Positions 26,980 to 36,784 are shown, counted from the stretch's first letter. The stretch is 64,000 nt of DNA from an uncultured Leptolinea sp. (GCA_903828565.1 CAIKMQ010000005.1:33784-97783), one strand, 5' to 3'. The notes: a model not told the origin generated them from the sequence alone. Made by a program: numbers and translations.

Positions 26980-27735
26980 ATGGCAAAAAAAGGACTGAGT
27001 ATCCCCAATCGTGATCAAGTTTCAAGAGCGTTGACAGCCTGGCCTATCCTGCTGGCAGCTGCGTTGATCGGCGCGCTGCTCGGGGCGGCAATGTACCAGC
27101 TGAATCCACCGCCCTACCGCACCGAGGCGCGTGTGGTTCTGGATCAGAATCTGGAAGCGGCTGTGCCGGTGGGGAACGATCGGGATGTTTTTTACTTTTT
27201 AGAGCGTGAAACGCAAAAACTGGAAGAACTGGCATGGTCAGATACCGTTCTGGCAAAGGTTTCTGAAAAAGTAGGTTTTGCCTCGATTAGTGAGCTGCGC
27301 GGGGGGATGCTGCAATTATCGCAACCGCATGACGGCGGCTGGCGTTTCTACGGCATTAACAAGATGCCTGGCAACTCCAAAGAACTTGCAGCAGCCTGGG
27401 TGGAGGCTTTCACCAGTGAGGTGCGCAGTTCGGTTGCCGCAAGTATCGAATTGGAGAGTATACGGGCAGAACTGGCAGCTTTCCCCGCCGGAACTGACCC
27501 TGCTACCCTCGATAGGCGGACATTCCTGGAACAACAGGCAGCAGACCTGGAAAACGCTTCCCACGGCATTCACCCATTCGCGCAGGTATCCATCTCGCAA
27601 AAGAAAGACCTTCCTACCGCGCGGATCATTGGAATGGGGCCTTACCTTTTCGCCGGTGCCATGAGCGCGCTTTTCATTGTTCTGGTGATCCTTATGATCA
27701 GTGGCGAAGTAAGGGAGAGTAATGTTGACGAGTAA
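26980..27735 (+). CDS. Wzz-like chain-length determinant
   Basis: A 251-residue protein with a helix at about 22-40 (ILLAAALIGALLGAAMYQL), an outer coiled region, and a second helix at about 218-240 (FAGAMSALFIVLVILMI). The first outer stretch, YRTEARVVLDQNL, is the Wzz-type beta motif. It lacks a tyrosine-kinase domain, so it is a short Wzz rather than a full BY-kinase protein. It sits before the O-antigen-ligase-like gene, overlapping it by 14 bases, in keeping with control of polymer length. Confidence 0.75.
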   Translation: MAKKGLSIPNRDQVSRALTAWPILLAAALIGALLGAAMYQLNPPPYRTEARVVLDQNLEAAVPVGNDRDVFYFLERETQKLEELAWSDTVLAKVSEKVGFASISELRGGMLQLSQPHDGGWRFYGINKMPGNSKELAAAWVEAFTSEVRSSVAASIELESIRAELAAFPAGTDPATLDRRTFLEQQAADLENASHGIHPFAQVSISQKKDLPTARIIGMGPYLFAGAMSALFIVLVILMISGEVRESNVDE

Positions 27736-29188
27736 GCTGCAGGCTGCTGGCCGGTTCCTGTGGGCTCTGGTAGTGATCACACTGCCTGTTACCAGTTTCC
27801 GCTACTTCCCCTTCCTGGGTAAGGAGACCATGGTCCGCCCATTGGCCTTCTATCCGTTGGCGATGCTGGCTTTGGTACTCTGCTGGCGGATGATCCGCGG
27901 TGACTTGCGATTTCGCCTGAACCCGAGCCTGATCTTGCTGGGGTTATTTCTGGCTGCTGCGTTGACTGCCACGGCCTGGGGTTGGACTTTCGGGATGATC
28001 CCCATGCATGGTCAGACCTTCAACGGGCGCGCCATCCGCGCCGTCATTACCCTGGCGGGAGGGATTGCCTTCTTTCTGGCAGTCATCCTGATGAACCAGG
28101 ATGAAGACGACCTGCGCTTTACCTTGCGGTGGATGTATGCAGGGCTAACGATCAGTATTCTCTGGAGCGGGCTGCAGATGATCTCGTACCTGACCGGCAT
28201 CCCGGCAATCGAACAGCTCAGCAAGGCGCAGCTGGCTTTTTCCACCCGGCGGCTGTTGGATAAGGCTCGCGTGGTAGGTTTCGCTTTTGAGCCATCTTGG
28301 CTGGCCAACCAGATGGCAACAGTATATCTGCCGTGGTTGACGGCCGCATTGTTAAGCGGCTACCGTGTCTTCAAGAAACGCTGGTTGGAACCAGTGTTAC
28401 TGGGAGCGGCACTCACTGTCCTGTTGATGACCTTCTCGCGGGGCGGCATCGTCATGTCACTGGCGGCCATTGTGCTGACCTTCTTGTTCACCCAGAGACA
28501 TAGAATGAAAAACTGGGCAACCTGGTTCATTCATCCTTTGAAGAAAGGGTTATTGAGGGAACGGCTAACCAGCTTTGCATTGAGGGCAGGGGTTGCCGGA
28601 GCTGTACTGGCTGTATTGACCGGAGCGTTCTGGGTACTTTCCACGAATGATTATTTCGCGAAGCTGTGGCAATCCAATAAGCGCGGGTCGGTGGTGGAGT
28701 ACCTGGTGGATATCTATGCGGGCCCCCGGTTGGGTTATGCCATCGCGGGCTGGGAGATTTATGCGGAACATCCGCTGACTGGTATCGGTTTGGGAGCCAG
28801 CGGAATGCAGATCTATGATCATATCCCCGATTGGACGGTCACCCTGGTGTCGGAGGTCAGTGAACAGCTCACTACCAATTCATGGATTTACCCGAACCCG
28901 AAAAATCTATATATCCGCCTGTTGGCAGAAACCGGGTTGATCGGTTTCACTCTTTATCTCCTCTTCTGGTTATCTATACTGGGCGTGGTGATCCGCTGGT
29001 TGGGGAAGACCGATGGTGTGGGACGCTTTACCGGCATTGCAGGTTTATTTGTGTGGATCGTTTTGATCCTGTTCAATTTCACTCAAGATTCATTCATTGA
29101 TCCCAACCAGTGGATGGGGGTAGGAATCCTGTTGGGACTGACACTGGCAGAAAAAAACAGGATATTTCCTCTGAAAGAGTTGACATGA
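27722..29188 (+). CDS. O-antigen ligase/polymerase family membrane protein
   Basis: A 488-residue membrane protein with 10-12 hydrophobic segments. The outer loop near residues 340-400 has AGWEIYAEHPLTGIGLGASG and later NLYIRLLAETGLIGFTLY, the His/Gly pattern of the Wzy_C/O-antigen ligase family. Such proteins polymerise glycan repeats or join them to an acceptor outside the membrane. With Wzz just upstream a polymerase role is the better guess. It overlaps that gene by 14 bases. Confidence 0.8.
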   Translation: MLTSKLQAAGRFLWALVVITLPVTSFRYFPFLGKETMVRPLAFYPLAMLALVLCWRMIRGDLRFRLNPSLILLGLFLAAALTATAWGWTFGMIPMHGQTFNGRAIRAVITLAGGIAFFLAVILMNQDEDDLRFTLRWMYAGLTISILWSGLQMISYLTGIPAIEQLSKAQLAFSTRRLLDKARVVGFAFEPSWLANQMATVYLPWLTAALLSGYRVFKKRWLEPVLLGAALTVLLMTFSRGGIVMSLAAIVLTFLFTQRHRMKNWATWFIHPLKKGLLRERLTSFALRAGVAGAVLAVLTGAFWVLSTNDYFAKLWQSNKRGSVVEYLVDIYAGPRLGYAIAGWEIYAEHPLTGIGLGASGMQIYDHIPDWTVTLVSEVSEQLTTNSWIYPNPKNLYIRLLAETGLIGFTLYLLFWLSILGVVIRWLGKTDGVGRFTGIAGLFVWIVLILFNFTQDSFIDPNQWMGVGILLGLTLAEKNRIFPLKELT

Positions 29189-29198
29189 TTAAAGGTAT

Positions 29199-30641
29199 AT
29201 GGAAAGCAAGGAATGGGATGGTAGTATGGGCATGTTGATGTTTGCCCCTTTACTGAAGCGGTTTCCGAAAACAGATCCGGACGAGCCAAACTGGCGCCGT
29301 CCGGTGCTTGGCCTGGTGGCTGCGGTACTGTTACTGGCCAGTTTACCCCTCTTTTACCAGGCGTGGTTAACCCGCTGGGTTGGATGGGATTACTGCGCTG
29401 TTGCCGGACGGACACTGGAGGGGTTCTGGCCTTCCATTCGGCATTTGGCGCAGCAGGCTGGTTACTCATACCCCGCTGCGTTCTTTTCGCTAGTAATTGG
29501 CGTAACCGGGTCATTTGCTCCGCGCATTAGCGCGATACTTCTTCTGGTTCTTACCTTCGCGGGGGTGGCATCCCTTGCCGGGTCGCTGGGTAATTCGCAT
29601 AATTGGCGAGTGGCCGGTTTGGAAGTCTTTGATCTTGCGGTAGTCGCCGGTTTTCTGGCCGTTTTCACCGCACCGGATGCGGGCCGACTCTTTTACTGGG
29701 TGCATACGGCAGTCATATCCACCCTGCCGCTGGTATTGTGGCTGTTCTTACTGGCCGGGTTGCTGAAATGGGTGAAGAATGACCGGAAACAACCTGTTGC
29801 CTGGCTGGTACTCGTAGCTTTCATAGCTTCGCTTCTGACCGGCAGTTTCACTCTACCGCAAGCTGCCGTGCAATCCGTTGTTTATTTGTTAACAATTGCC
29901 ATCTCCTACTTCTACAGTAACAGTAAGCTACGGATAGCTGCTTTGAGCGGCCTGACTGCCAGCCTGACTGCCATCATCGGGCTGATGCTTACACACCCGC
30001 TGCCTGCAGCTGATCTGCTGCAAGTTTCATTGCCTGAAGGTATCCCCGCGTTCGTTGGCATCATCACCGGCACTCCGGTCGCAGTGATCGCGGTCGCTCT
30101 GATGTCATTCTCCCTTGCTATGCTTACCAGGCGAGATGGCCAACTGCGGGAAGGGTTGCGCCTGCTGGTTATTGTTCCTGTCCTGGGCGGATTGGTCCTG
30201 GCTGCAGCCCGGATCGGTGCAGCGGTTTACCCGGATGCTTCGTCCTGGATCCGCAGAGCGATGTTCTACCTGGCGCTGGCTGCCTGGTTCCATACGCTGG
30301 GGAGTGTTTTTCAGTTGTGGCGCCGGCGAAATCCGCGGTATGTGATGAAAAAGAACCAGGCCTTCTATGCCATCTGCATTGTCCTTTTGAGTTTCTTTAC
30401 AATGAACGGCTCGATCGGGCTGCTGGAAAGTTCCATTTCCATCCGATCTGCCGCTGAAGCGTTGGACGACCGGGCGGAAATTGCCAGAGCGGCAGCTGCA
30501 GCCGGGAAGAGCAGTGTCGTATTCGTTCCGGTGGAATTAACCGGCGGAGTGGAAGACCTTGACACGAATCCGCTGGCTGCCGAGAACCAATGCGCCGCTG
30601 CTTACTATGGCATTGCGCAAGTCGAGGTTTGGAAACCATGA
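29199..30641 (+). CDS. Polytopic membrane protein, unknown function
   Basis: A 480-residue protein with about 11 hydrophobic helices and no motif I can name. There is a short aromatic loop (YQAWLTRWVGWDY) near residue 50 and a soluble C-terminal tail of about 70 residues after the last helix. The layout resembles GT-C or DUF-type membrane proteins that commonly occur beside Wzy. ATG 29226 is an alternative start. It overlaps the next gene as ATGA. A role in glycan transfer is a guess from context. Confidence 0.6.
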   Translation: MESKEWDGSMGMLMFAPLLKRFPKTDPDEPNWRRPVLGLVAAVLLLASLPLFYQAWLTRWVGWDYCAVAGRTLEGFWPSIRHLAQQAGYSYPAAFFSLVIGVTGSFAPRISAILLLVLTFAGVASLAGSLGNSHNWRVAGLEVFDLAVVAGFLAVFTAPDAGRLFYWVHTAVISTLPLVLWLFLLAGLLKWVKNDRKQPVAWLVLVAFIASLLTGSFTLPQAAVQSVVYLLTIAISYFYSNSKLRIAALSGLTASLTAIIGLMLTHPLPAADLLQVSLPEGIPAFVGIITGTPVAVIAVALMSFSLAMLTRRDGQLREGLRLLVIVPVLGGLVLAAARIGAAVYPDASSWIRRAMFYLALAAWFHTLGSVFQLWRRRNPRYVMKKNQAFYAICIVLLSFFTMNGSIGLLESSISIRSAAEALDDRAEIARAAAAAGKSSVVFVPVELTGGVEDLDTNPLAAENQCAAAYYGIAQVEVWKP

Positions 30642-31405
30642 AACTGGTTACCATAGTTACTCCTTCTTATAACCAAGCGCGGTTCTTGGAGCGCACCATT
30701 CGCTCTGTGCTGGGCCAAACCTACCCGAACATCGAGTACTTTGTGATGGATGGCGGATCCACAGATGAATCGGTGGATATCATCCGTAAATATGAAAAAA
30801 AGCTGGCAGGGTGGGTCTCTGAGAAAGACCACGGGCAAACAGATGCGATCAACACAGGTTTCGCCCGCGCCAATGGAGAGATCATAACCTGGTTGAATTC
30901 TGATGACACTTATGAACCGGAAGCTGTCGCGAGGGCAGTGGCTTACCTGGAGGAACACCCGGATGTTGGCCTGGTTTACGCGGATTCTATGTTCATCAAT
31001 GCGGATGATGCGGTCATCGGCCAATTTCCCTCGCGCCAGACGGATTACCGCCGGCTGCGGCGTGGATATGTGCATGTTTCACAGCAGGCTGCTTTCTTCC
31101 GCGCGGATCTCTGGCGGCAGGTTGGCCCATTGGACCCGACCTTCTACTTTGCCATGGATTACGACCTGTGGGTGCGGCTGGCACGTGTCAGCCAGGTGGC
31201 TTATATCCCCGGACACTGGGCGAACTTCCGTCTGCATGGCGGGGCAAAAACCATAGCTGCAGATGACCGCTGCTGGCCGGAGATGCTGCGGGTGCATTAC
31301 CGCGATGGGGGCAGTTTCTTCTCTGTGATTGTCCTCAAGTATTACATCCGGCTGTTAGCCGGCCCGCTATTGCGGTTGAAGAGACGGATGCAGATCCGGG
31401 CGTGA
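30638..31405 (+). CDS. Glycosyltransferase family 2
   Basis: A 255-residue GT2. KLVTIVTPSYNQARFLERTI, FVMDGGSTDES, VSEKDHGQTDAIN and TWLNSDDTYEPEA are close to the same blocks in the gene at 24437. The catalytic SDD is intact. ATG 30638 overlaps the upstream stop (ATGA), so I reject the longer frame from 30590. It is the last transferase of the run. Confidence 0.88.
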   Translation: MKLVTIVTPSYNQARFLERTIRSVLGQTYPNIEYFVMDGGSTDESVDIIRKYEKKLAGWVSEKDHGQTDAINTGFARANGEIITWLNSDDTYEPEAVARAVAYLEEHPDVGLVYADSMFINADDAVIGQFPSRQTDYRRLRRGYVHVSQQAAFFRADLWRQVGPLDPTFYFAMDYDLWVRLARVSQVAYIPGHWANFRLHGGAKTIAADDRCWPEMLRVHYRDGGSFFSVIVLKYYIRLLAGPLLRLKRRMQIRA

Positions 31406-31848
31406 ACGATGCTTCACGCGGAAAGGGCACTTTGCTAAAAGACATTCTTTCAAAGATCACAGCAGGAAAGGCAGGCTCAACGCCGGACCTGGTAATGCGA
31501 GTAAAACTGATCTTCCGCCTGATGGGCGACCGGCGGGTCAGCCCGTTGTTAAAATTGCTGCCGATTGCTGCGGTGGTCTACCTGATTGTTCCTTTTGATT
31601 TCACGCTGGGGCCTCTGGATGACGCGGCTGTGCTGGGGCTGGCGGCCTACCTGTTCGTCGAACTGTGCCCTGACGCTGTGGTGGAAGAGCATCTCGGTCG
31701 CATCTGGCACACGCACGAAGCCCGGGGTAGACCCGCTGGACCGGTAGGGGATGTTGTAGATGGAACAGTTGTCACAGGGACCAAGAAGCCTGTGAAAGGG
31801 ACACCGCTGCTGACAGAAGGGAAGAAGAAGACAAAAAAGCGGGCCTGA
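31402..31848 (+). CDS. YkvA/DUF1232 family membrane protein
   Basis: A 148-residue protein. The hydrophobic core LLPIAAVVYLIVPFD followed by TLGPLDDAAVLGLAAYLF is the DUF1232 signature (a Pro-Asp-Asp turn between two helices). The basic Lys-rich C terminus is cytoplasmic. It starts at GTG with a GTGA overlap to the GT2 gene, and its stop lies inside the terminator that ends the operon. Function of the family is unknown; it may be only a passenger here. Confidence 0.75.
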   Translation: MNDASRGKGTLLKDILSKITAGKAGSTPDLVMRVKLIFRLMGDRRVSPLLKLLPIAAVVYLIVPFDFTLGPLDDAAVLGLAAYLFVELCPDAVVEEHLGRIWHTHEARGRPAGPVGDVVDGTVVTGTKKPVKGTPLLTEGKKKTKKRA

Positions 31849-31861
31849 ATTTCAGGCCCGC
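31840..31861. terminator. Bidirectional terminator between convergent genes
   Basis: A perfect 22-base palindrome with arms GCGGGCCTGAA and TTCAGGCCCGC. It contains the stop codon of the YkvA-like gene. Runs of A on the left side (which are T on the other strand) favour - strand termination; on the + strand the T-run is weak. It separates the glycan operon from kbl, which reads toward it. Confidence 0.7.
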
Positions 31862-31884
31862 CGAGCAGGTTGCAAAGGGAAGGA

Positions 31885-33066
31885 TTAGATAACGCCTAGT
31901 TTCTTGCCAACGCGGGCGAAAGTATCCAGCCCCTGGTCGAGATCTTCGCGGGTATGCGCTGCAGAGATCATGACGCGGATGCGCGCCTTGCCCTGGGGAA
32001 CGGTGGGGTAACCCAATGCCACGGCAAACACACCTTCATTAAATAACTCGCTGCTGAATTGCTTGGCCAATGTGACTTCGCCCAGCATGATGGGTGTGAT
32101 TGGTGTGACGCTCTCACCGGTATTGAAGCCGAGAGTCCGCATGCCTTCTTTGAAGAAGCGGCCGTTTTCCCAGAGCCGGTCAACCAGTTCGGTAGAATTT
32201 TCAAGCAGATCAACAGCCGCCAGGCAGGCTGCGGTATCGGGGATGGTCATGGCCGAGGAGAATAAGAAAGGCCGGCCGCGCTGGCGTAGCCAGTCGATGA
32301 TCACCGGGTTGCCAGCCACAATGCCGCCGACCACGCCAAAAGCCTTGGAGAGGGTGCCGATCTCGACATCTACTTTGCCATGCAGGTGGAAGTGATCCAC
32401 AATGCCGCGGCCGCCGGTACCCAGAACACCTTCACCGTGGGCATCATCCACCATCAGCAACAGATCGAATTCCTGGGCGACCTCATACAGTTTATCCAAC
32501 GGGGCGATATCGCCATCCATCGAGAAGACGCCATCTGTGATGATCAACCCGCGACGGTATGTGCCGGCTGCTTCACGGATGACTGCGCGCAGCCCTTCGA
32601 TATTGGAGTGCGGATAACGAATGATACGCGCGCCGGACAGACGGCACCCGTCAATGATGCTGGCGTGGTTCAATTCATCCGAGAAGATCGCGTCTTCTTT
32701 GCTTACCAGCGCAGGAAAGACGGCCAGATTGGCAGCATAGCCGCTCTGGAAGGTAATGGCGGATTCGACACCCTTAAAGGCTGCCAGTTTCTTTTCCAGA
32801 CGAACATGTAACTCGGTAGTGCCGGCGATGGAACGCACTGCTGCGGGGCCGACACCGTATTCATCGATCGCTTCATGCGCTGCTTTGACGAGCGCGGGGT
32901 GGTTGGCAAGCCCCAGGTAGTTATTGGAGCAGAAGTTCAAGACGCATTTTCCATCCACTACCATTTTTGGTCCGACAGCTGAGCCGATGGTGCGGATGCG
33001 ATTCAGCGCCCCGCTTTGCTGCAACTGGTCGAGTTCATCTTTGATCCATTGTATTTTTGTGTCCAT
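31885..33066 (-). CDS. kbl: Glycine C-acetyltransferase (2-amino-3-ketobutyrate CoA ligase)
   Basis: A 393-residue PLP enzyme of the alpha-oxoamine synthase family. It carries [33 protein letters not shown] (the His that stacks on PLP), [11 protein letters not shown] and the PLP lysine in GTLSKAFG. It cleaves 2-amino-3-ketobutyrate with CoA to glycine and acetyl-CoA in threonine breakdown. BioF is a close relative; the sequence style favours Kbl, but no tdh gene is next to it to confirm. The ribosome site is AAAGGAAA before ATG. It lies 40 bases downstream of the preceding - strand gene. Confidence 0.85.
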   Translation of the reverse strand: MDTKIQWIKDELDQLQQSGALNRIRTIGSAVGPKMVVDGKCVLNFCSNNYLGLANHPALVKAAHEAIDEYGVGPAAVRSIAGTTELHVRLEKKLAAFKGVESAITFQSGYAANLAVFPALVSKEDAIFSDELNHASIIDGCRLSGARIIRYPHSNIEGLRAVIREAAGTYRRGLIITDGVFSMDGDIAPLDKLYEVAQEFDLLLMVDDAHGEGVLGTGGRGIVDHFHLHGKVDVEIGTLSKAFGVVGGIVAGNPVIIDWLRQRGRPFLFSSAMTIPDTAACLAAVDLLENSTELVDRLWENGRFFKEGMRTLGFNTGESVTPITPIMLGEVTLAKQFSSELFNEGVFAVALGYPTVPQGKARIRVMISAAHTREDLDQGLDTFARVGKKLGVI

Positions 33067-33106
33067 AATTTCCTTTTAAAAAGGGTATGAGGAATGATGC
33101 TTGCGA

Positions 33107-34741
33107 TTATAACCCTATTTTCACGTCTGCCAGGTACCCAAGATCCAGCAAGGCTGCGGTAAGTTTATCCCCGGCTCCAGCTTGGATGATGGCAGCGGTT
33201 GGCCCGACCTGACCCACAAGGTGCCTGGCAGCCGGAGAGCGCATGATCTGTTGCAGTATTTCAGGGGAGGAAGTTTGCAGCAATAAGGCCGGCTCGATAC
33301 CAGCCTGCGGCCCCTGCTCTTCCCAGCGGGTGAGAGCCCGGGTGAATGCCGGGGACGGCGGGTTGGTACTGTAGGTACGCAGCAGGGTCACCAGGTGATG
33401 GACATGCAGAGATTGCGTGCGGGCGATAGCGAGGGAAGCCGGGGTGATCCGGTAGGCATACCCCAAGGCCCTGTCTGGCAACCATTCTGCTGTTCGCGCC
33501 AGCAGGTAGCGCGCGCGGCGGGGGGTGTGCGGAGGGCAGACCAGTACTGCGCCGGCTTTCTGCAATATTTGGGCGTTCTCCGCCGCAGCTTCTGGCTGAT
33601 GACCGGCGAGGAGAGCTGATCCGGCTGGCGTGATGCGGACGGCCGCCGGCGATCCGCCGTGCGGGGAGGTGCCGATGGCCGTGATACCGAGCCAGTGCAG
33701 CGGCCCGAGAAGCAGGTAGCGGATGTAGGCACCTTCCACATCCATCCAGCAGGTAAACTCCCCAATGGAAGCATGCGAGACGGTGGAACGGGCCTGATCG
33801 GGTGAGAATACTCCTCCGGAGCGTAAAAACTCCGGGTCTGCTGTTTGAATTCCGGCAATGAAGGGCTCCAGCTCCAACCAGGAATCAGCCGGTTGTTGGC
33901 GCAGCAACCGGAGGATGGACTGGCGAACCACTTGCGGCGGCCGGATCCCTTCGAGGTTCAATTCGATGCCGGGAATAGATCGCAGGTCCGCGGGTGATGT
34001 GGAGCGTTCCCAACTGTTGAAACATTCCCCCCAGGCTTCTGTCGGCGGGGCTTCGAGATGCTGTTTCAGATTCTCTGAAACAGGTTGGCCGTCCTCACTC
34101 AACATGCCGCTGGTTTGCAGCAATTGGGTGATGAAATTCACTGCGGCTGGGTCTGCCGGCAGGTGAGCATTTGCGAATGATTGCCCCAGCCTGGCAGCAG
34201 CGAGAGCAGAGCAGATATCTTCGAGGATGGCATCCCTGCGGTCGACCGAGAGAAAATCGTTGCTGGTAGAAACAAGTTTGGTCGGAGAACGCCCCGGTGC
34301 AGACCGGACAGGCGGGGGGAGGATATCCAGAAGATCCAATGGGATATAGGCATACTCGTGCAGTTGGCCGGCTTTCTTAAAGAAAGCCCGTGCCAGAAGG
34401 CCGCGGTACCAGAGCATCTCTGATGCTGAGACGGGGTGCAGATGCGGTTGCTCGCGATCGCGACGGCCGGGGCCAAGTTCGCGGATATTGCCATGGCGGC
34501 GGGTAAAAGTGGACCAGAGGACCCGCCCATCATTCTGCTGCAGATCCGCCAGTGCGGCTGCTGCGGGTAAAGGGAGTTCTGCCAGCAGATCGGCAGCAAG
34601 CCCTGCATCCAGCAACGAGCGCGCGAACATGGAGCGGCCGGTCAAATCATCATCTACCGGTGAGGACACTCCCCAGAAAGCGGCAACGATCTGAAGAAAG
34701 CCGACATCCCGATCGAGGAAACTCTGCAGCAGGTCCGGCAT
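33107..34741 (-). CDS. Helicase-associated (XPB N-terminal-like) protein
   Basis: A 544-residue protein of a family named for resemblance to the N-terminal domain of XPB/Ssl2-type helicases. The N terminus has LPLPAAAALADLQQNDGRV and SASEMLWYRGLLARAFF, blocks typical of such proteins in Chloroflexota. There is no P-loop, so it is not itself a helicase. The C terminus has a WLPDRALGYAYRITPASL region, a winged-helix-like candidate. It may bind DNA or a partner; the role is unknown. Confidence 0.65.
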   Translation of the reverse strand: MPDLLQSFLDRDVGFLQIVAAFWGVSSPVDDDLTGRSMFARSLLDAGLAADLLAELPLPAAAALADLQQNDGRVLWSTFTRRHGNIRELGPGRRDREQPHLHPVSASEMLWYRGLLARAFFKKAGQLHEYAYIPLDLLDILPPPVRSAPGRSPTKLVSTSNDFLSVDRRDAILEDICSALAAARLGQSFANAHLPADPAAVNFITQLLQTSGMLSEDGQPVSENLKQHLEAPPTEAWGECFNSWERSTSPADLRSIPGIELNLEGIRPPQVVRQSILRLLRQQPADSWLELEPFIAGIQTADPEFLRSGGVFSPDQARSTVSHASIGEFTCWMDVEGAYIRYLLLGPLHWLGITAIGTSPHGGSPAAVRITPAGSALLAGHQPEAAAENAQILQKAGAVLVCPPHTPRRARYLLARTAEWLPDRALGYAYRITPASLAIARTQSLHVHHLVTLLRTYSTNPPSPAFTRALTRWEEQGPQAGIEPALLLQTSSPEILQQIMRSPAARHLVGQVGPTAAIIQAGAGDKLTAALLDLGYLADVKIGL

Positions 34742-34750
34742 AGGGGTAGA

Positions 34751-35665
34751 TTAGCGTATCAACTGTAACGCGCCGGGCAGCAGACGAATCGACAGCCGGG
34801 TAACGCCGGTTTGCGGGGTGGCGAAGATCTCACCATCCAGGTGAACATACAACGGTTTTTCGGATGTCATTTCCATTTCTTTGAAAGTGCCGATGGCGCA
34901 TTCTTTCATGGATCCATGCGTCCCCGCCAGCACCGCGGGGAGGATCTGGAGCATCTTCAGCCGTGAGACGCGATCCACGCCGAGGTAATCCAACTGTCCG
35001 TCATCCGCCAGGGATGCCGGGGTGACATGGAAGCCGCCGCCTTCACGCTTGCCATTCATCATGACGAAGAGCATGTATTCGCGTGACCATTCTTTGCCAT
35101 CTACACGCAGCTGTAGTTTGAATGGCTGATAATCGAACAGGATGGTGCGCAGTACCGCCAGCAGGTAGACGGTAAACCCCTGGAAGATGGGTACCTTGCG
35201 GGAATGGATAGTAACGATGGTATCAAAACCCAACCCGATAGCATTATCCCAGTATTTTTCACGGCCGAGGTTGTCGGTTGCCAGGCCGAGGTCCACTGCG
35301 TGGGGGGTGCCGTTCAGCGCCTGGCGCATGGCTTCTTCCGGGTTCAGTGAAATGCCGGTTGAAAATGCCAGGTCGTTCCCCGAGCCAATAGGTACAATGC
35401 CGAGGCGCGGACGCTTTTCAGCCGGCACTTGCATCAGCCCGTTCAAAACCTCGTGGACTGTGCCGTCACCACCCATGGCTACGACGGTATCATAGCCTTC
35501 GCGGGCAGCAGCGTAAGCCAATTCGGTGGCGTGTGTGGGGTAGACTGTGCCGACCCAGTCGGCACTGCCGTATTCCGCGGCAATCAGGCGCAGGGATGAA
35601 GCCACGTTCCTGGCGCGTCCCAGGTTGGCGATCGGGTTGAATATCAGTTTGACTCTGGGGCTCAT
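34751..35665 (-). CDS. Diacylglycerol kinase family lipid kinase
   Basis: A 304-residue DAGK/sphingosine-kinase fold enzyme. VKLIFNPIA opens the ATP site, VVAMGGDGTVHEVLNGLM (GGDGT near residue 85) is the nucleotide loop, and IVPIGSGNDLAFSTGI and AVDLGLATD follow. It phosphorylates a lipid such as diacylglycerol, recycling lipid left by phospholipid-using transferases. A GGAGGAA ribosome site precedes ATG. It is divergent from the next gene on the right. Confidence 0.9.
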   Translation of the reverse strand: MSPRVKLIFNPIANLGRARNVASSLRLIAAEYGSADWVGTVYPTHATELAYAAAREGYDTVVAMGGDGTVHEVLNGLMQVPAEKRPRLGIVPIGSGNDLAFSTGISLNPEEAMRQALNGTPHAVDLGLATDNLGREKYWDNAIGLGFDTIVTIHSRKVPIFQGFTVYLLAVLRTILFDYQPFKLQLRVDGKEWSREYMLFVMMNGKREGGGFHVTPASLADDGQLDYLGVDRVSRLKMLQILPAVLAGTHGSMKECAIGTFKEMEMTSEKPLYVHLDGEIFATPQTGVTRLSIRLLPGALQLIR

Positions 35666-35814
35666 GCGTTCCTCCGTGGTAGGATGGAATAATTCTACTA
35701 CACGCGCTGATGACAGGGCTGTGTGGATGGCAGCCTGTTGAATCCCCCGGCGCGTAGTGCTATATTGAAAGTGGAAGTACCTGTGGGGACGATCGGCCAG
35801 AAAGCGAGGATGTC

Positions 35815-36726
35815 ATGGCTACCGAAAAAGGTGCTGTATACACTGTCTTCAATAAACCCCCGTATATCAACGAGATACTGGCTGAACTGAAACCGGATGC
35901 GTTGAACGCGCGTGATTTTCGCTCGCTGGTGGAAGAAGCCAGTATGTATGACATCCATACCCTGCTGACTTACATGACGCGAGAGATGGATGTATCCGGG
36001 TTGGTACCAAACCTGGCGGGAGTCTGCACATCGGCGCAGGAAGTGCTGAAAATAATGGCGGAGATCGGTCACACGCAGCTGATGCGCATGCAGGGGCTCG
36101 AACCAGACCTGCGGCGTGAGGTGATGGATGCGCTGATTGGGAGTGATTGTTCGCTGCGGGCTTTACTGGTTCTGGATGATGCGCAACGGGCGGTCGTCAC
36201 GCAGCTGATGATCTACCGCCGCGGTTCTGAGCTGGCACTGGCTGTGCGGCAGGCAATGGAAGATCATTTGCGGCAGCTGTATAGCTCCCCGATCAAGATC
36301 CGGTCTGAGGTTTTTGATCGTGCGTTGACGGTGGATACGCTGGATGCGCAGATGCACGGGGTTCCGCGCATCTGCTACCCGTATCGGGTGGAAGACGGGG
36401 ATGTGCGCGAAGTGTGGCAGTACTTCCATTTGCCGCGATTGGATCGCATCCACCTGGGCGGGCATTTCTCGCACCTGACGGCACGCGAAGTGCTCACAAG
36501 CCTGACGCCAGATTTTTATCTGCGTGACAGTCCGTATGATGACCACTACGACCCCGAATCCCCGGTCGGTTTCATGGGTTTGTTGGGAAAGGTGGGCGGC
36601 GCGCTGCCGCGTATGATCGTGGAAAGAGTGCGGCGCAATAGCCGGGTAGAGGCACTTGTGCAGCGGGATGAATTGGCATCGCGTGCGCTGTATGAGCTGT
36701 TCACTAATTACCCGCGGGGGAGCTGA
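35815..36726 (+). CDS. Hypothetical protein, no recognised family
   Basis: A 303-residue soluble protein without signal peptide or membrane helix. The first two thirds look mainly alpha-helical (for example RREVMDALIGSDCSLRALL); the last third has short aromatic and Asp-rich blocks (DSPYDDHYDPES). It has an unusually long Arg/Leu-rich middle. I do not recognise it. An upstream TATATT-like box near 35760 and a GAGGA ribosome site suggest it is expressed on its own. It points away from the lipid kinase gene and toward tRNA-Gly. Confidence 0.6.
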   Translation: MATEKGAVYTVFNKPPYINEILAELKPDALNARDFRSLVEEASMYDIHTLLTYMTREMDVSGLVPNLAGVCTSAQEVLKIMAEIGHTQLMRMQGLEPDLRREVMDALIGSDCSLRALLVLDDAQRAVVTQLMIYRRGSELALAVRQAMEDHLRQLYSSPIKIRSEVFDRALTVDTLDAQMHGVPRICYPYRVEDGDVREVWQYFHLPRLDRIHLGGHFSHLTAREVLTSLTPDFYLRDSPYDDHYDPESPVGFMGLLGKVGGALPRMIVERVRRNSRVEALVQRDELASRALYELFTNYPRGS

Positions 36727-36739
36727 CAGGTAATTGCTT

Positions 36740-36768
36740 TTGACTTTTACCAGACCAGCGTTTATAAT
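36740..36768 (+). promoter_or_regulatory. Promoter of tRNA-Gly
   Basis: TTGACT (36740-36745), a 17-base spacer, then TATAAT (36763-36768), 16 bases before the tRNA. This is close to the vegetative sigma consensus. Confidence 0.75.
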
Positions 36769-36784
36769 CTGGTTCGTTGAGTAC

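Noticed and set aside
29199..30641. Wzx flippase for the polytopic protein
   Set aside because: No MATE/PST-type repeat or flippase motif could be seen; left as unknown.
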